From Saccoglossus kowalevskii (Eukaryota; Hemichordata; Enteropneusta; Harrimaniidae), in the NCBI RefSeq assembly GCF_000003605.2, contig NW_003130355.1, forward strand, positions 65,531-96,381: a stretch of 30,851 nucleotides of DNA. The letters run 5' to 3'. Each line of letters starts with the position of its first letter. The stretch's first letter is position 1. Shown here in pieces: positions 21,696 through 30,534 of the stretch. A program made the translations under genes and the position numbers. The notes beneath the pieces were generated by a model that made no database searches, was not told the DNA's origin, and saw nothing but the letters and a program-made list of their open reading frames with translations.

Positions 21696-24600
21696 ATGGC
21701 ACAGTGGCGAATAAAGCGGCTACTACAGCTATCTGTTTCCGTTATCGTAGTTTATGGTCTGTCGATGCTGTACGCATACCACAAACATAATGTTGAGAAA
21801 TCGAATGAACTCCAGCGAGACAGGGACGTTGGATTTCAATATGGTGTTCGGGACGTTAATGTGTAAGTCGTTGTTTATTCGTTTAAGAGGTCAAGAGCGG
21901 CTAGGGTAATACTAGACACTGAATCCACACAGGTAGTCAGGGGAGGGGTTAAGTGATAAAATTGTTATATATTGACGGAGGGTCCAAAATCAAAAGGCGG
22001 TGGTCGTCGCGTGTACGAATTTCATGTTAACAAACAATGTAATTTACACGTGTTGTGTAGGTCGCTATGAGTCCAATATCGAACAGTGCATTGCGCGGCG
22101 ACCACCGCCCTTTGAATCAGTGCAACACAAATTCAAGATGTATATCCCTTGAACAAACATACCCACCCAATTTTTCAGGAGAGTAGGCGACTTAGAACAG
22201 CGAGCTATACAGCTGCGTACTATGCATTCATGCAATATTGAGGCGATAACCTGTACTGAAATAGGATATACTACGACATGAAGAAGGTGTTTTTTACCAT
22301 TTGAGATACACAGTGACTGCGTACATTATACCATGCTGGCGTGCTCGTAAATAGGTTTATAAATAGTATTCCCTTGTTATGACATTTTGACGGCCATGAT
22401 GTGAAAAAAGTGACGTTCCGTTATTTCGAAACTTTCGTAGGTGCTTTTCCCGGTATAACACAAAATTAAAACAAATTGTCGAAAGGTACCGTCTTAGTAC
22501 CAATATTTGCTATTCCTATTCTGGGTCTAATTTGGGAAACATTATCCATGATGTATAAGTAACGTGCTCATATTTAATCCCATTCACATCCTTCTTAACA
22601 CTTACTCATATAACATTTATGATATATTACTAGCAAAGAGAGTAGTGACAGTAAAGAGAAGATAAAATGGAGCAGACAGGCTGTATCAACATCTCCGATG
22701 AATATAACTAATGGTAAATGTCTGTTTTAGTATAGCTTCTTGAACGCGTTTGTAAAAAAGTAACACTTTGTGTACTATCTAGCAATGCAATGCGTTGGGT
22801 GCGCCTGTAATAATGTAACGTATACGAAGTATTTGTAACACTGTAACGTATTTGGTGTGTATCTAGCGATGCAATATGTTGGATGCGCCTGTAATAATGT
22901 AACGTATACGAAGCATTTGTAACAATGTAACGTATTGGTGTGTATCTAGCAATGCAATGTGTTGGGTGCACCTGTAATAATGTAACGTATACGAAGTATT
23001 TGTAACACTGTAACGTATTTGGTGTGTAACTAGCGATGCAATGTGTTGGATACACCTGTAATAATGTAACGTATACGAAGTATTTGTAACACTGTAACGT
23101 ATTTGGTGTGTATCTAGCAATGCAATGTGTTGGGTGCACCTGTAATAATGTAACGTATGTGAAGTATTTGTAACAATGTTACGTATTAGGTGAGTATCTA
23201 GCAATGAATTGTGTTGATTGCGCCTGTAATAATGTAACGTATACAACGTATTTGTAACAATTAGGTGTGTATAACTATGTATACTAATGTCTGTGAATCT
23301 AATAATGTAGCGTACATGGTGTGTATTTAACAATGTATCGTATTGGACGCGTCTGTAACAAGGCAACGTTCACAAGGTGTCAATCTATCGTATACGAAGC
23401 GTCTGTAACAATGTAAAGTGTTTGTATGTATCTGCGTGAGACGTGTTTGTAGCAATGTAACGTAATTTACATGCTTATAGTAATATCTTGTAATTGGTGT
23501 GTTCATAATAAACTGTATTATATTGTGAACTAGCGTATTTGGCGTTCGTGTAATAATTACCCGTATTCAATGAAGTGTGTATTTTTTTTTATTTACACTG
23601 GACTAATTGAGTGAGTGGTAAAAGTCGAACGTGTTGAGAGAGTGTGCGTAACAGTTTAACACGGCGTACACGGCGAGGTTGCAAGAATATTACGCAATAT
23701 AACGTGGCTTACCATGTAATTTACTGATCGTATATTATTCATATTTGGTGTAAATAGCTACTGTACCAGAAGACACAGTTTCACTTAAGAAGTTACAAGA
23801 ATATTACAACAATGTCTCAGTACCGTGGACACAGAACAGCACGGCTCTCGATGTTATGAGGTATGAGGTTTCCAGCCTTTATTATTTTCTTTACTTGTCT
23901 ACTTCAAAGTATTGCATTACTAATTATATAACCAGTTGGCTGCACCAATAGACAGTATTTGTAAGATATAAGATATTTTGATATTGTAACTTAAAAAATC
24001 AATCATATGTGATCCCAAGCTGTATACATTATCACAATCACATGTAACATCGTTGTTATAACACTCGACCCGAAAGCGTACAATTAAATTGTATACTTTC
24101 TCGAATTGAATATATATTAATAAAACAATTGTTTATTTATATTGTGTGATTTCGATGGAACGAAGTGAGAGAAGTGGTGGAAGGGAAATGAGGGAAGTGG
24201 TGATGGAATGGTGGTGATTGTGTAGTGGAAGCATGGTGATGCATGGTGTAAGTGCAGTGGGGGAAATTACGTAGTGTTGTGGCAACACAGTTGACCCGTC
24301 GAGAATGGGAAGTGAAAATGTAGTGGCAGTGAGGTAGAAGTATCATTGTGAAAACATGGTGAATGTGTGAATGTGATTCGCAGTGGAATCATGGTGAATG
24401 TGATTCGCAGTGGAAACATGGTGAATGTGATTCGCAGTGGAATCATGGTGGACAACAATGGGAGAGTCGTGGAAGTGTTGCAGAAGTGCAGTAGAATTTC
24501 ACTCTGGTAACGGCGGTTACCAGGGTTTAGAACATAATACAAATTATCAATGCAATATCTAACCATCTACGAAAATATTATTATACTGTAATTGATATAT

Positions 24601-27600
24601 TTGTGGGCGCTTCAGTGTGGTTGCTTGAAACGCTAACACATTTTAGTGACAAGTCCACCTTTGTAACAAGATAGGGAATTAGTTGTAATCTACATGTTGA
24701 CAACAAGATATCTCTGCTGCCGGGAATGCAGCAGTCACCGTAAAGCTGATTTGGCTTATAGACTATGTACTTCTTCCGTAGAATGGAACTGGATAGGGGA
24801 TTGACGACGTGGGTACATTTAATAGTAACTCAAGATAATATCTCTCCAGGCAGTGACCTCCGCTTCACAGCATGGCCAGGGCGAGCCGCCATCACGGAGA
24901 AAATACACGCTTTACTTCCAAAGGTAATGTCTGTCCCAGTGTTTTTTTGTTTGTCTGTTTATGTTCGTGCCGAGCATTACTCGATGCGTAATATTTGAAA
25001 GGAAAATTTGTTTCTCGTTTTAGAAGTCTCCATATTCACAAAAACGGATACCACGATGTAGTGTCATAGGAAATAGTGGAATCCTAAAAGACAGCGGATG
25101 TGGCGCAGAAATCGACAAGGCTGAATACGTTTTTAGGTGAGATATTAGCCGGGGACGGTTTACCTATCCAATAACTCTCCACTATCCATAGTATATTCCC
25201 GGTCTCCCCGATGATATAGCCGGTGGGGTCCAGAGTATTCATATTTCTCAGGTGAATGGAACAGCATAAGACGGATTTATTTCACTATAACCTGAAATAA
25301 CAATATTTGAGCGTTCCCAATTTACAGAGTAAAAGTATACTTGATAATGATCAGTCAATAATGATTAGTGTGGATGTGATTTTTTTTTCAAGTTATTTTT
25401 TGTGTCAGGCGACAGTTCTGGACATTGAATGTCACTGTTGTCTCTCCTGACTTTTTTTTGTATGTGCTAGTGCTGACACATAGTGCATCTTTGCCACAGA
25501 AGTCATATTCATGCTTGGGACTACATGACAGGGATGTGCGGCATCTTCCTATCAAATGTCAATTTAATGCGCTATCGTGGCGTCAACCAGGCTCGGTCGA
25601 ACACAAGCACCTGCGGACCTTAACCAAGGTTCCCCCAAAGTCGCATTCGTTAAGGGGCAGTCACACCATAACGTTCTGGCTAGCGTTTTCTGGCGTTTGA
25701 GGAAACGTTGGTAGTCGCCCAAAGTCGCTGGGACAGCGCCAGAAGAGCGCCGTGAGAACGCTAGTGAACGTCGGTAATCGTTGCTGATCGTCGGGAATCG
25801 GCGGAGAACGCTGATCCCAAAAAAATTTGTTGAACATGTACAAAAGTTCTCATTTAAGACCAGCGTTCTTCAACGTTTATTTTTCAACGCTGTTAAACGT
25901 TAAATAACGTTCTTCGATCGTTTTGCTAACGTTCGACAATCGTTAGTCAGTCGTTGCTCTAGCATTACTTAGTTGTTACCAATCGCTCGCTTTGCAGTGA
26001 ACAACTCACTAGCGACCTGTCAACGACCGCTGAACGTACCCCTAGCGCACATAAAGCGTGCAACTAACGTCAAATAGTCGTTTGTTATTCACACGTTAGA
26101 TACACGCTCAACACGCTCACTTAACGTTTAAAAGTCGTTCATCGCGCGCTAGTGACACGCTAGCACACGTAAATGATTTACAAGGGTATCTTACTTGGTC
26201 GCTCATTACACTGCTCCTTGTGCGTTAGGAACACGCTGGTCATACGTTATGGCACTCGTTAATCGAACGCTGGATGAGTCTACCTCGTTCCAGAACGCTA
26301 GGAAATTGGATGATTGAAACGTTCAGACAACGCTGACCAAAACGTTAGGGTGTGACGGGGCTATTTAGTGAATGAATCTCGGCCAGTGGTATTGGCCTTC
26401 CCATTGAGTCTGTGGCACACTCACCCAGGGTAAGGTCGACGTTTTTGATGTTCAGCCTGAGGTAGGATTTGAACTTGGGTCTACCGATCAAGAGTCTGAT
26501 GCGACAACCACTATGCTACCAGCGACCGATCGTGAATGTGATTGTTGGAATGATTACGCGTTTAAGCGTCCTCCAATAATAAAAACAAACATGGCTGCCA
26601 CCAGGGTGGACCGGGCTCCACACAAAGATGTTCGCTGATTCTGCTCTAAACATTTTATATTTCGGCATTCCCATAATGTATCCTTCGAAGGAAAAGATGT
26701 AAAATAATAAGGTTATTACGATGATACATCAAAGTACGGCGCGTATCGACCTCAGGTGCGCTTCGGTCGATACTCCCGTTGTACTGTCTTCGTGCATACT
26801 TTGAGGTATCCTCGTAATAACCTTATATTATGTGTGTATGCATGTTAATAATGCGTTGTATATGAATTTCCACCACATGTTTACAAGACTAGGTGCAATG
26901 CGGCTCCAATACAACGATATTCGCGGGATGCTGGTGAGAAAACCAACTTGACAACCATAAATAAATCAGTGTTACATGACAGGTAAATAATTTACATTCA
27001 ATTTTGTTGTTGTTAGCAACAGATCCATCAAGGGGTCTTTCATAGAATTCAATTAAAACTGTAGAGAAGTTGAGCGCCCTCAACCTTGTTGGTACACGTG
27101 AACATTATTATTTGTCTGAATTCACAAAAACATTACCAATTGTATATTATCCATAAACGGTCGTAGCAAATATTTTAATTACCCCACCAGACAAATTTGC
27201 GGATATCAACCCGAGTCGTGTATGCATGATACAGTGACCCAGTGATAATCTGTGATAACTATATCTGAATGAATCTCCAATGAATAACAGTATTTATGAA
27301 TACTAGTAACCAAGCTTCACGATAACTAATCAACATTCGTAATGAGTATCCAACCTCTATGTTGGCTATCCAATTTCTTTTATGAATAACCAACCTATGT
27401 GGTGACTAACCAAACTCTCTGACAACTTATCAATCCCAATCCCTTATATAACCAATCTCCGTGGTGGTTACCCAATGATAACCGCGTCATTAACCAACAC
27501 TTAATGACCGATGTCAACCCAATTGTTGGGACATACAACTCTGTTATTGCAGCTTTCATTTCAGTGCACTCAATCACACTGACATGTTGATGTGTTTGTG

Positions 27601-28444
27601 ACATGCAACTGTCGTACATTGTACATCACTGTTATGTTAATTTTGTATTTACAAGTGCTAAACGTTTTAGTCCTGGCACATTCCATGCCATAACCAGGCT
27701 GTATAACCATTGTCCTATCATAATGTTATTGTATGATTTTTTCACCAGATATATGGCTCTGAAAAGTCTTGAGCATCAATTTCAATTTCACAACGACATG
27801 ATAGAATATAATGGTTTGCTGTGGGTTCCTGCATACGCAAATCGACCGTACCTTGATGATTGTTACAACGCTAGAAGAACTTTCAAATCTGAGAATTCTG
27901 AAATAGTGTTTGGACATCCCCATCATTTTACTCAAGTGTCGAAATACTGGGCAGCCCAAGGGGTCCATGGTATTCTGACAACAGGTAACACAAACTGTAG
28001 AAGGCGTGCTAATTTGTACCAGAGTTGCATTGCACGCAATTTGTCGTTAAGCGCGTGTTCGAATGTTGAGAAATAACACGTTGTGGACGTCGCTACGGGA
28101 CCTATATCGAACAGGACGCGGCAGACGACCACCACTCTTTATCATGCAGCGGGTTTCCGATGCTATTTTTTTTCTGACACTAGTAATTTGTAACTCGACC
28201 TTTTTTCCTTCCAGGATTTTATTTGGTGAGTGCTGCCTTAAATTTATGTGAAGAAACTCACGTGTTTGGTTTCTGGCCGTTTCTAGAGACACCAGACGGG
28301 GAGACGATAAAATTCCACTATTACGACGACGTAGGATTTACAAGTCGAACAAAAAGAATACACGAGATACCGTTGGAATTTCAGCTTCTTTACGAACATC
28401 ACCGTCGCGGTATTTTACGAATGCATATTGGGAAATGTAAATAA
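21696..28444 (+). CDS. Alpha-2,8-sialyltransferase-like (ST8Sia family), paralogue 2, 8 exons
   Basis: Golgi GT29 sialyltransferase, paralogue of the gene at 2926-7807. Exons: 21696-21862, 22634-22713, 23770-23860, 24854-24923, 25024-25136, 26893-26982, 27749-27984, 28215-28444. Phases 2,1,2,0,2,2,1 equal those of paralogue 1. The product is 358 residues. A basic cytoplasmic end (MAQWRIKRLLQ) precedes a membrane anchor at about 12-28. A stem with N-glycosylation sites (NIT, NVS, NST) follows. Motif L runs from C148: GNSGIL at 152-157, C162, and FR at 173-174. DAG is at 186-188 where paralogue 1 has DVG. Motif S has TTG (281-283), C294 and FGFWPF (300-305). Motif III is HYYD (317-320). Motif VS is H332-EIPL-E337. 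C357 near the end should pair with C162. The start has G at -3 and +4. GNSG in place of GNGG is unusual for ST8 and resembles ST3/ST6 motif L, but HYYD and the terminal cysteine keep it in ST8. The 90-bp exon 6 is short but aligns residue for residue with exon 6 of paralogue 1. Confidence 0.92.
21990..22115. mobile_element. 126-bp MITE with 22-bp terminal inverted repeats (copy A)
   Basis: Left end 21990-22011 starts TCAAAAGGCGGTGGTCGTCG; the right end 22094-22115 is its inverted copy with two differences. The element is in intron 1 of sialyltransferase 2. Diverged relatives of its inside occur at 9711-9810 and 28046-28140, so it is a dispersed family. It is too short to code for a transposase. 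No clear target-site duplication is visible beyond the palindromic TCAAA/TTTGA edges. Confidence 0.75.
22179..22281 (+). other. Candidate alternative exon 2 of sialyltransferase 2
   Basis: A strong acceptor (AATTTTTCAG) is followed by a frame that stays open from exon 1 (phase 2) for 33 codons to TGA at 22279-22281. It encodes RVGDLEQRAIQLRTMHS and onward. Internal GT sites after CTGC and ACCT would leave phase 1, the same exit phase as exon 2, so it could replace exon 2 but not be added to it. Both donors (GTACTA, GTACTG) are weak. Used without a donor it would end the protein in the stem, without a catalytic domain. It may also be a cryptic site. Confidence 0.25.
22735..23290. repeat. 84-bp higher-order minisatellite made of three 28-bp monomers
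   Basis: GCGCCTGTAATAATGTAACG-type blocks start at 22801, 22885, 22968, 23052, 23136 and 23220, spacings 83-84. Each 84-bp unit splits into three related 28-bp monomers beginning TGTAATAATG, TGTAACACTG and TCTAGCGATG. It fills much of intron 2 of sialyltransferase 2. Because 84 is a multiple of three, two minus-strand frames stay open for over 140 codons as repeats of 28 residues; these are not genes. Confidence 0.9.
23291..23480. repeat. Diverged monomeric 28-bp repeat flank
   Basis: Downstream of the regular array, single diverged monomers continue (TTTAACAATGTATCGTATTG, TGTAACAATGTAAAGTGTTT, TGTAGCAATGTAACG) with irregular spacing and no 84-bp order. This is the decayed edge of the array. 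Confidence 0.65.
24137..24500. repeat. Strand-asymmetric G/A/T-rich GTGG tract with three 27-bp copies
   Basis: The plus strand is rich in GTGG, GGAA and GATG words and poor in C. Within it, 24367-24447 is three copies of a 27-bp unit beginning GTGAATGTGATTCGCAGTGG, differing at one position. It lies in intron 3 of sialyltransferase 2. Open minus-strand frames here are low-complexity (Thr/Ser/His/Phe) and are not supported as genes. Confidence 0.8.
24504..24523. repeat. Perfect 8-bp hairpin
   Basis: CTGGTAAC at 24504-24511 and GTTACCAG at 24516-24523 are perfect inverted copies around GGCG. It lies at the end of the G-rich tract in intron 3. Confidence 0.6.
25660..26356. mobile_element. About 0.7-kb non-autonomous element with terminal inverted repeats
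   Basis: Left end GTCACACCATAACGTTCTGG (25660 onward) matches the reverse complement of the right end, GTCACACCCTAACGTTTTGG (ending 26356), and the match runs on through AGCGTT and TCTG for about 40 bases. GGGGC flanks both ends (25654-25658 and 26357-26361), possibly a target duplication, with one extra A on the left. The inside is packed with AACG/CGTT/CGCT words about every 10 bases. It has no transposase-like frame. It lies in intron 5 of sialyltransferase 2. The superfamily cannot be assigned. Confidence 0.75.
26365..26530 (-). mobile_element. tRNA-derived SINE-like sequence
   Basis: On the minus strand, an A box TAGCATAGTGG (26518-26508) and a B box GTTCAAATCC (26474-26465) sit at tRNA-like spacing, in a segment starting GGTCGCTGGTAGCATAGTGG. 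An anticodon-arm-like CAGACTCTTGATCGG lies between them. The acceptor stem does not pair well, so this is a tRNA-related head and not a working tRNA gene. About 90 bases of unrelated sequence follow, up to the end of the inverted-repeat element. Confidence 0.6.
26702..26832. mobile_element. Compound palindromic foldback element, about 130 bp
   Basis: Outer arms: AATAAGGTTATTACGATGAT from about 26705 pairs with the region 26791-26830 (reverse complement AAGGTTATTACGAGGATACC). The inner arm GTATCGACC (26743-26751) pairs perfectly with GGTCGATAC (26765-26773). The whole folds into one long imperfect hairpin. It lies 60 bases before the 90-bp exon 6 of sialyltransferase 2. Confidence 0.75.
27230..27520. 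repeat. Degenerate tandem tract of AACCAA-type units
   Basis: Words like TAACCAACCTATGTGGTGAC, TAACCAAACTCTCTGACAAC and TAACCAATCTCCGTGGTGGT recur about every 20-22 bases, with decay at both edges. It lies in intron 6 of sialyltransferase 2. Confidence 0.55.
28046..28140 (+). mobile_element. Diverged copy of the 126-bp MITE family (copy C)
   Basis: In intron 7 of sialyltransferase 2. CACGTTGTGGACGTCGCTA and CCTATATCGAACAGGACGCG followed by GACGACCACCACTCTTT match the right half and right end of the element at 21990-22115. The left terminal repeat is not recognisable. Confidence 0.6.
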
Positions 28445-28445
28445 A
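28440..28445 (+). terminator. Poly(A) signal overlapping the stop codon of sialyltransferase 2
   Basis: AATAAA at 28440-28445 contains the TAA stop codon (28442-28444). If used, it would give a 3' UTR of only about 10-30 bases. I saw no other canonical signal between the stop and the repeat array at 28783, so this one may be used, but that is inference. Confidence 0.4.
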
Positions 28446-28626
28446 ACAGTGTTGATGAATTTTAGTTTTTACCTTTTACTTTTTTTATGTGCTTCACAAT
28501 TTGCATTTATCTACAGAGGCGGCGGCATGGAATTTTGCATGGAGGGGTGAGATCTACTTACCAACTTACGAGGGGGCCTAGGGCATCCAGACCTTCCGAA
28601 ACGCTATTTCCTGTATTTTGAGGGGC

Positions 28627-28689
<63 letters not shown>
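28627..28689. repeat. (AACT)n microsatellite
   Basis: About sixteen uninterrupted AACT copies, 183 bases after the stop codon of sialyltransferase 2. Confidence 0.97.
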
Positions 28690-28782
28690 GAAAACTATGA
28701 AGGCACGTCATTAAATTTACATTGGCTGCATGTGACAGGTCATATTATATGTGTTGTTCTCTATATTGCTTGTTTGAGAGTT

Positions 28783-30362
28783 CGGTACGCTTAGTAACTA
28801 TATTACATGTGTATGTGATGCGCTCTTTAACTATTTTACATGTTTTTTGCTACGTTCGGTAACTATATTACATGTGTATGTGCTACGTTCGGTAACTATA
28901 TTACATGTGTATGTGCTACGTTCGGTAACTATATTACATGTTTATTTTCTACGCTTGGTAACTATTTTACACGTTTATGTGCTACGCTTGGTAGCTATAT
29001 TACACGTTTATTTGCTACGTTCGGTAACTATATTACGCGTTTATGTGCTACGCTCGGTAGCTATATTACACGTTTATGTGCTATGTTCGGTAACTATATT
29101 ACACGTTTATTTGCTACGCTCGGTAATTATATTACACGTTTATGTGCTATGTTCGGTAACTATATTACACGTTTATTTGCTACGCTCGGTAATTATATTA
29201 CACGTTTATGTGCTACGCTCGGTAACTATATTACACGTTTATGTGCTATGTTCGGTAACTATATTACACGTTTATTTGCTACGCTAGGTAACTATATTAC
29301 ACATTTATTTTCTACGCTCGGTAATTATATTACACGTTTATGTGCTATGTTCGGTAACTATATTACACGTTTATTTGCTACGTTCGGTAACTATATTACG
29401 CGTTTATGTGCTATGTTCGGTAACTATATTACACGTTTATTTGCTACGCTCGGTAATTATATTACACGTTTATGTGCTACGCTCGGTAATTATATTACAC
29501 GTTTATGTGCTACGCTCGGTAACTATATTACACGTTTATGTGCTATGTTCGGTAACTATATTACACGTTTATTTGCTACGCTCGGTAATTATATTACGCG
29601 TTTATGTGCTACGCTCGGGAGCTATATTACACGTTTATGTGCTACGCTCGGTAACTATATTACACGTTTATGTGCTACGCTCGGTAACTATATTACACGT
29701 TTATGTGCTACGCTCGGTAACTATATTACACGTTTATGTGCTACGCTCGGTAACTATATTACACGTTTATGTGCTACGCTCGGTAATTATATTACACGTT
29801 TATGTGCTACGCTCGGTAACTATATTACACGTTTATGTGCTACGCTCGGTAACTATATTACGCGTTTATGTGCTACGCTCGGTAACTATATTACACGTTT
29901 ATGTGCTATGTTCGGTAACTATATTACACGTTTATTTGCTACGCTCGGTAATTATATTACGCGTTTATGTGCTACGCTCGGGAGCTATATTACACGTTTA
30001 TGTGCTACGCTCGGTAACTATATTACACGTTTATGTGCTATGTTCGGTAACTATATTACACGTTTATTTGCTACGCTCGGTAATTATATTACGCGTTTAT
30101 GTGCTACGCTCGGGAGCTATATTACACGTTTATGTGCTACGCTCGGTAACTATATTACACGTTTATTTTCTACGCTCGGTAACTATTTTACAGGTTTACG
30201 AGCTATGCTCGGTAACTTTATTAAATTTGAGTGTGCTGCACTAGGTAACTGTATTACACGTCTAGTTGCAACGCTCGGTAATTATATTACACTTTTGAGT
30301 GCTACGCTTAGTAATGACATTACCCTTGTGTGTGCTACGTTTGGTAGCGATATTACCACATG
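28783..30362 (+). repeat. 33-bp minisatellite, about 48 copies
   Basis: The unit begins GCTACGCTCGGTAACTATAT and ends TACACGTTTATGT. It repeats for 1.6 kb, clean in the centre and decayed at both ends. Because 33 is a multiple of three, one plus frame is open for 510 codons (11-residue repeat ATLGNYITRLC) and a second plus frame is open for long stretches (LRSVTILHVYV). Two overlapping open frames, no splice context and no domain argue against a protein. Unit variants are ordered: units with ATGTTC are followed by units preceded by TTTATTT. Confidence 0.95.
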
Positions 30363-30534
30363 TGTGTTTTAATATACTCAATAATAATATAGCCTTTTTT
30401 GCCTAGATCGATTACGATATTATCTTGTGTGCATTTCAAGTCTAGCTGGTTCAGCAAAATTTAGCATTTCAGCGCTCTACAACTATACCGACTTCGAAAT
30501 TTTCTGATCACAATATTTATCCTTCATGCTTTAA

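Noticed and set aside
22735-23290. CRISPR-like array
   Set aside because: The units are contiguous diverged repeats without unique spacers, in an intron of an animal gene.
22708-23366. Two overlapping minus-strand open frames of 143 and 167 codons
   Set aside because: They come from the 84-bp minisatellite (28 residues per unit) in an intron and lie antisense to sialyltransferase 2.
24137-24566. Minus-strand frames rich in Thr, His, Phe and Ser
   Set aside because: Low-complexity translation of a GTGG-rich tract in an intron.
26465-26528. A working tRNA gene
   Set aside because: A and B boxes are present, but the acceptor stem does not pair; a tRNA-derived SINE head fits better.
25024-27984. 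Sialyltransferase 2 lacking the CN/DAG block between motif L and the following exon
   Set aside because: A 90-bp exon at 26893-26982 with correct phases fills the gap, exactly as 4717-4628 does in paralogue 1.
28840-30372. 510-codon plus-strand open frame and overlapping 300- and 146-codon frames
   Set aside because: They are produced by a 33-bp tandem repeat; two frames are open at once, there is no splice or promoter context, and the peptide is a plain 11-residue repeat.
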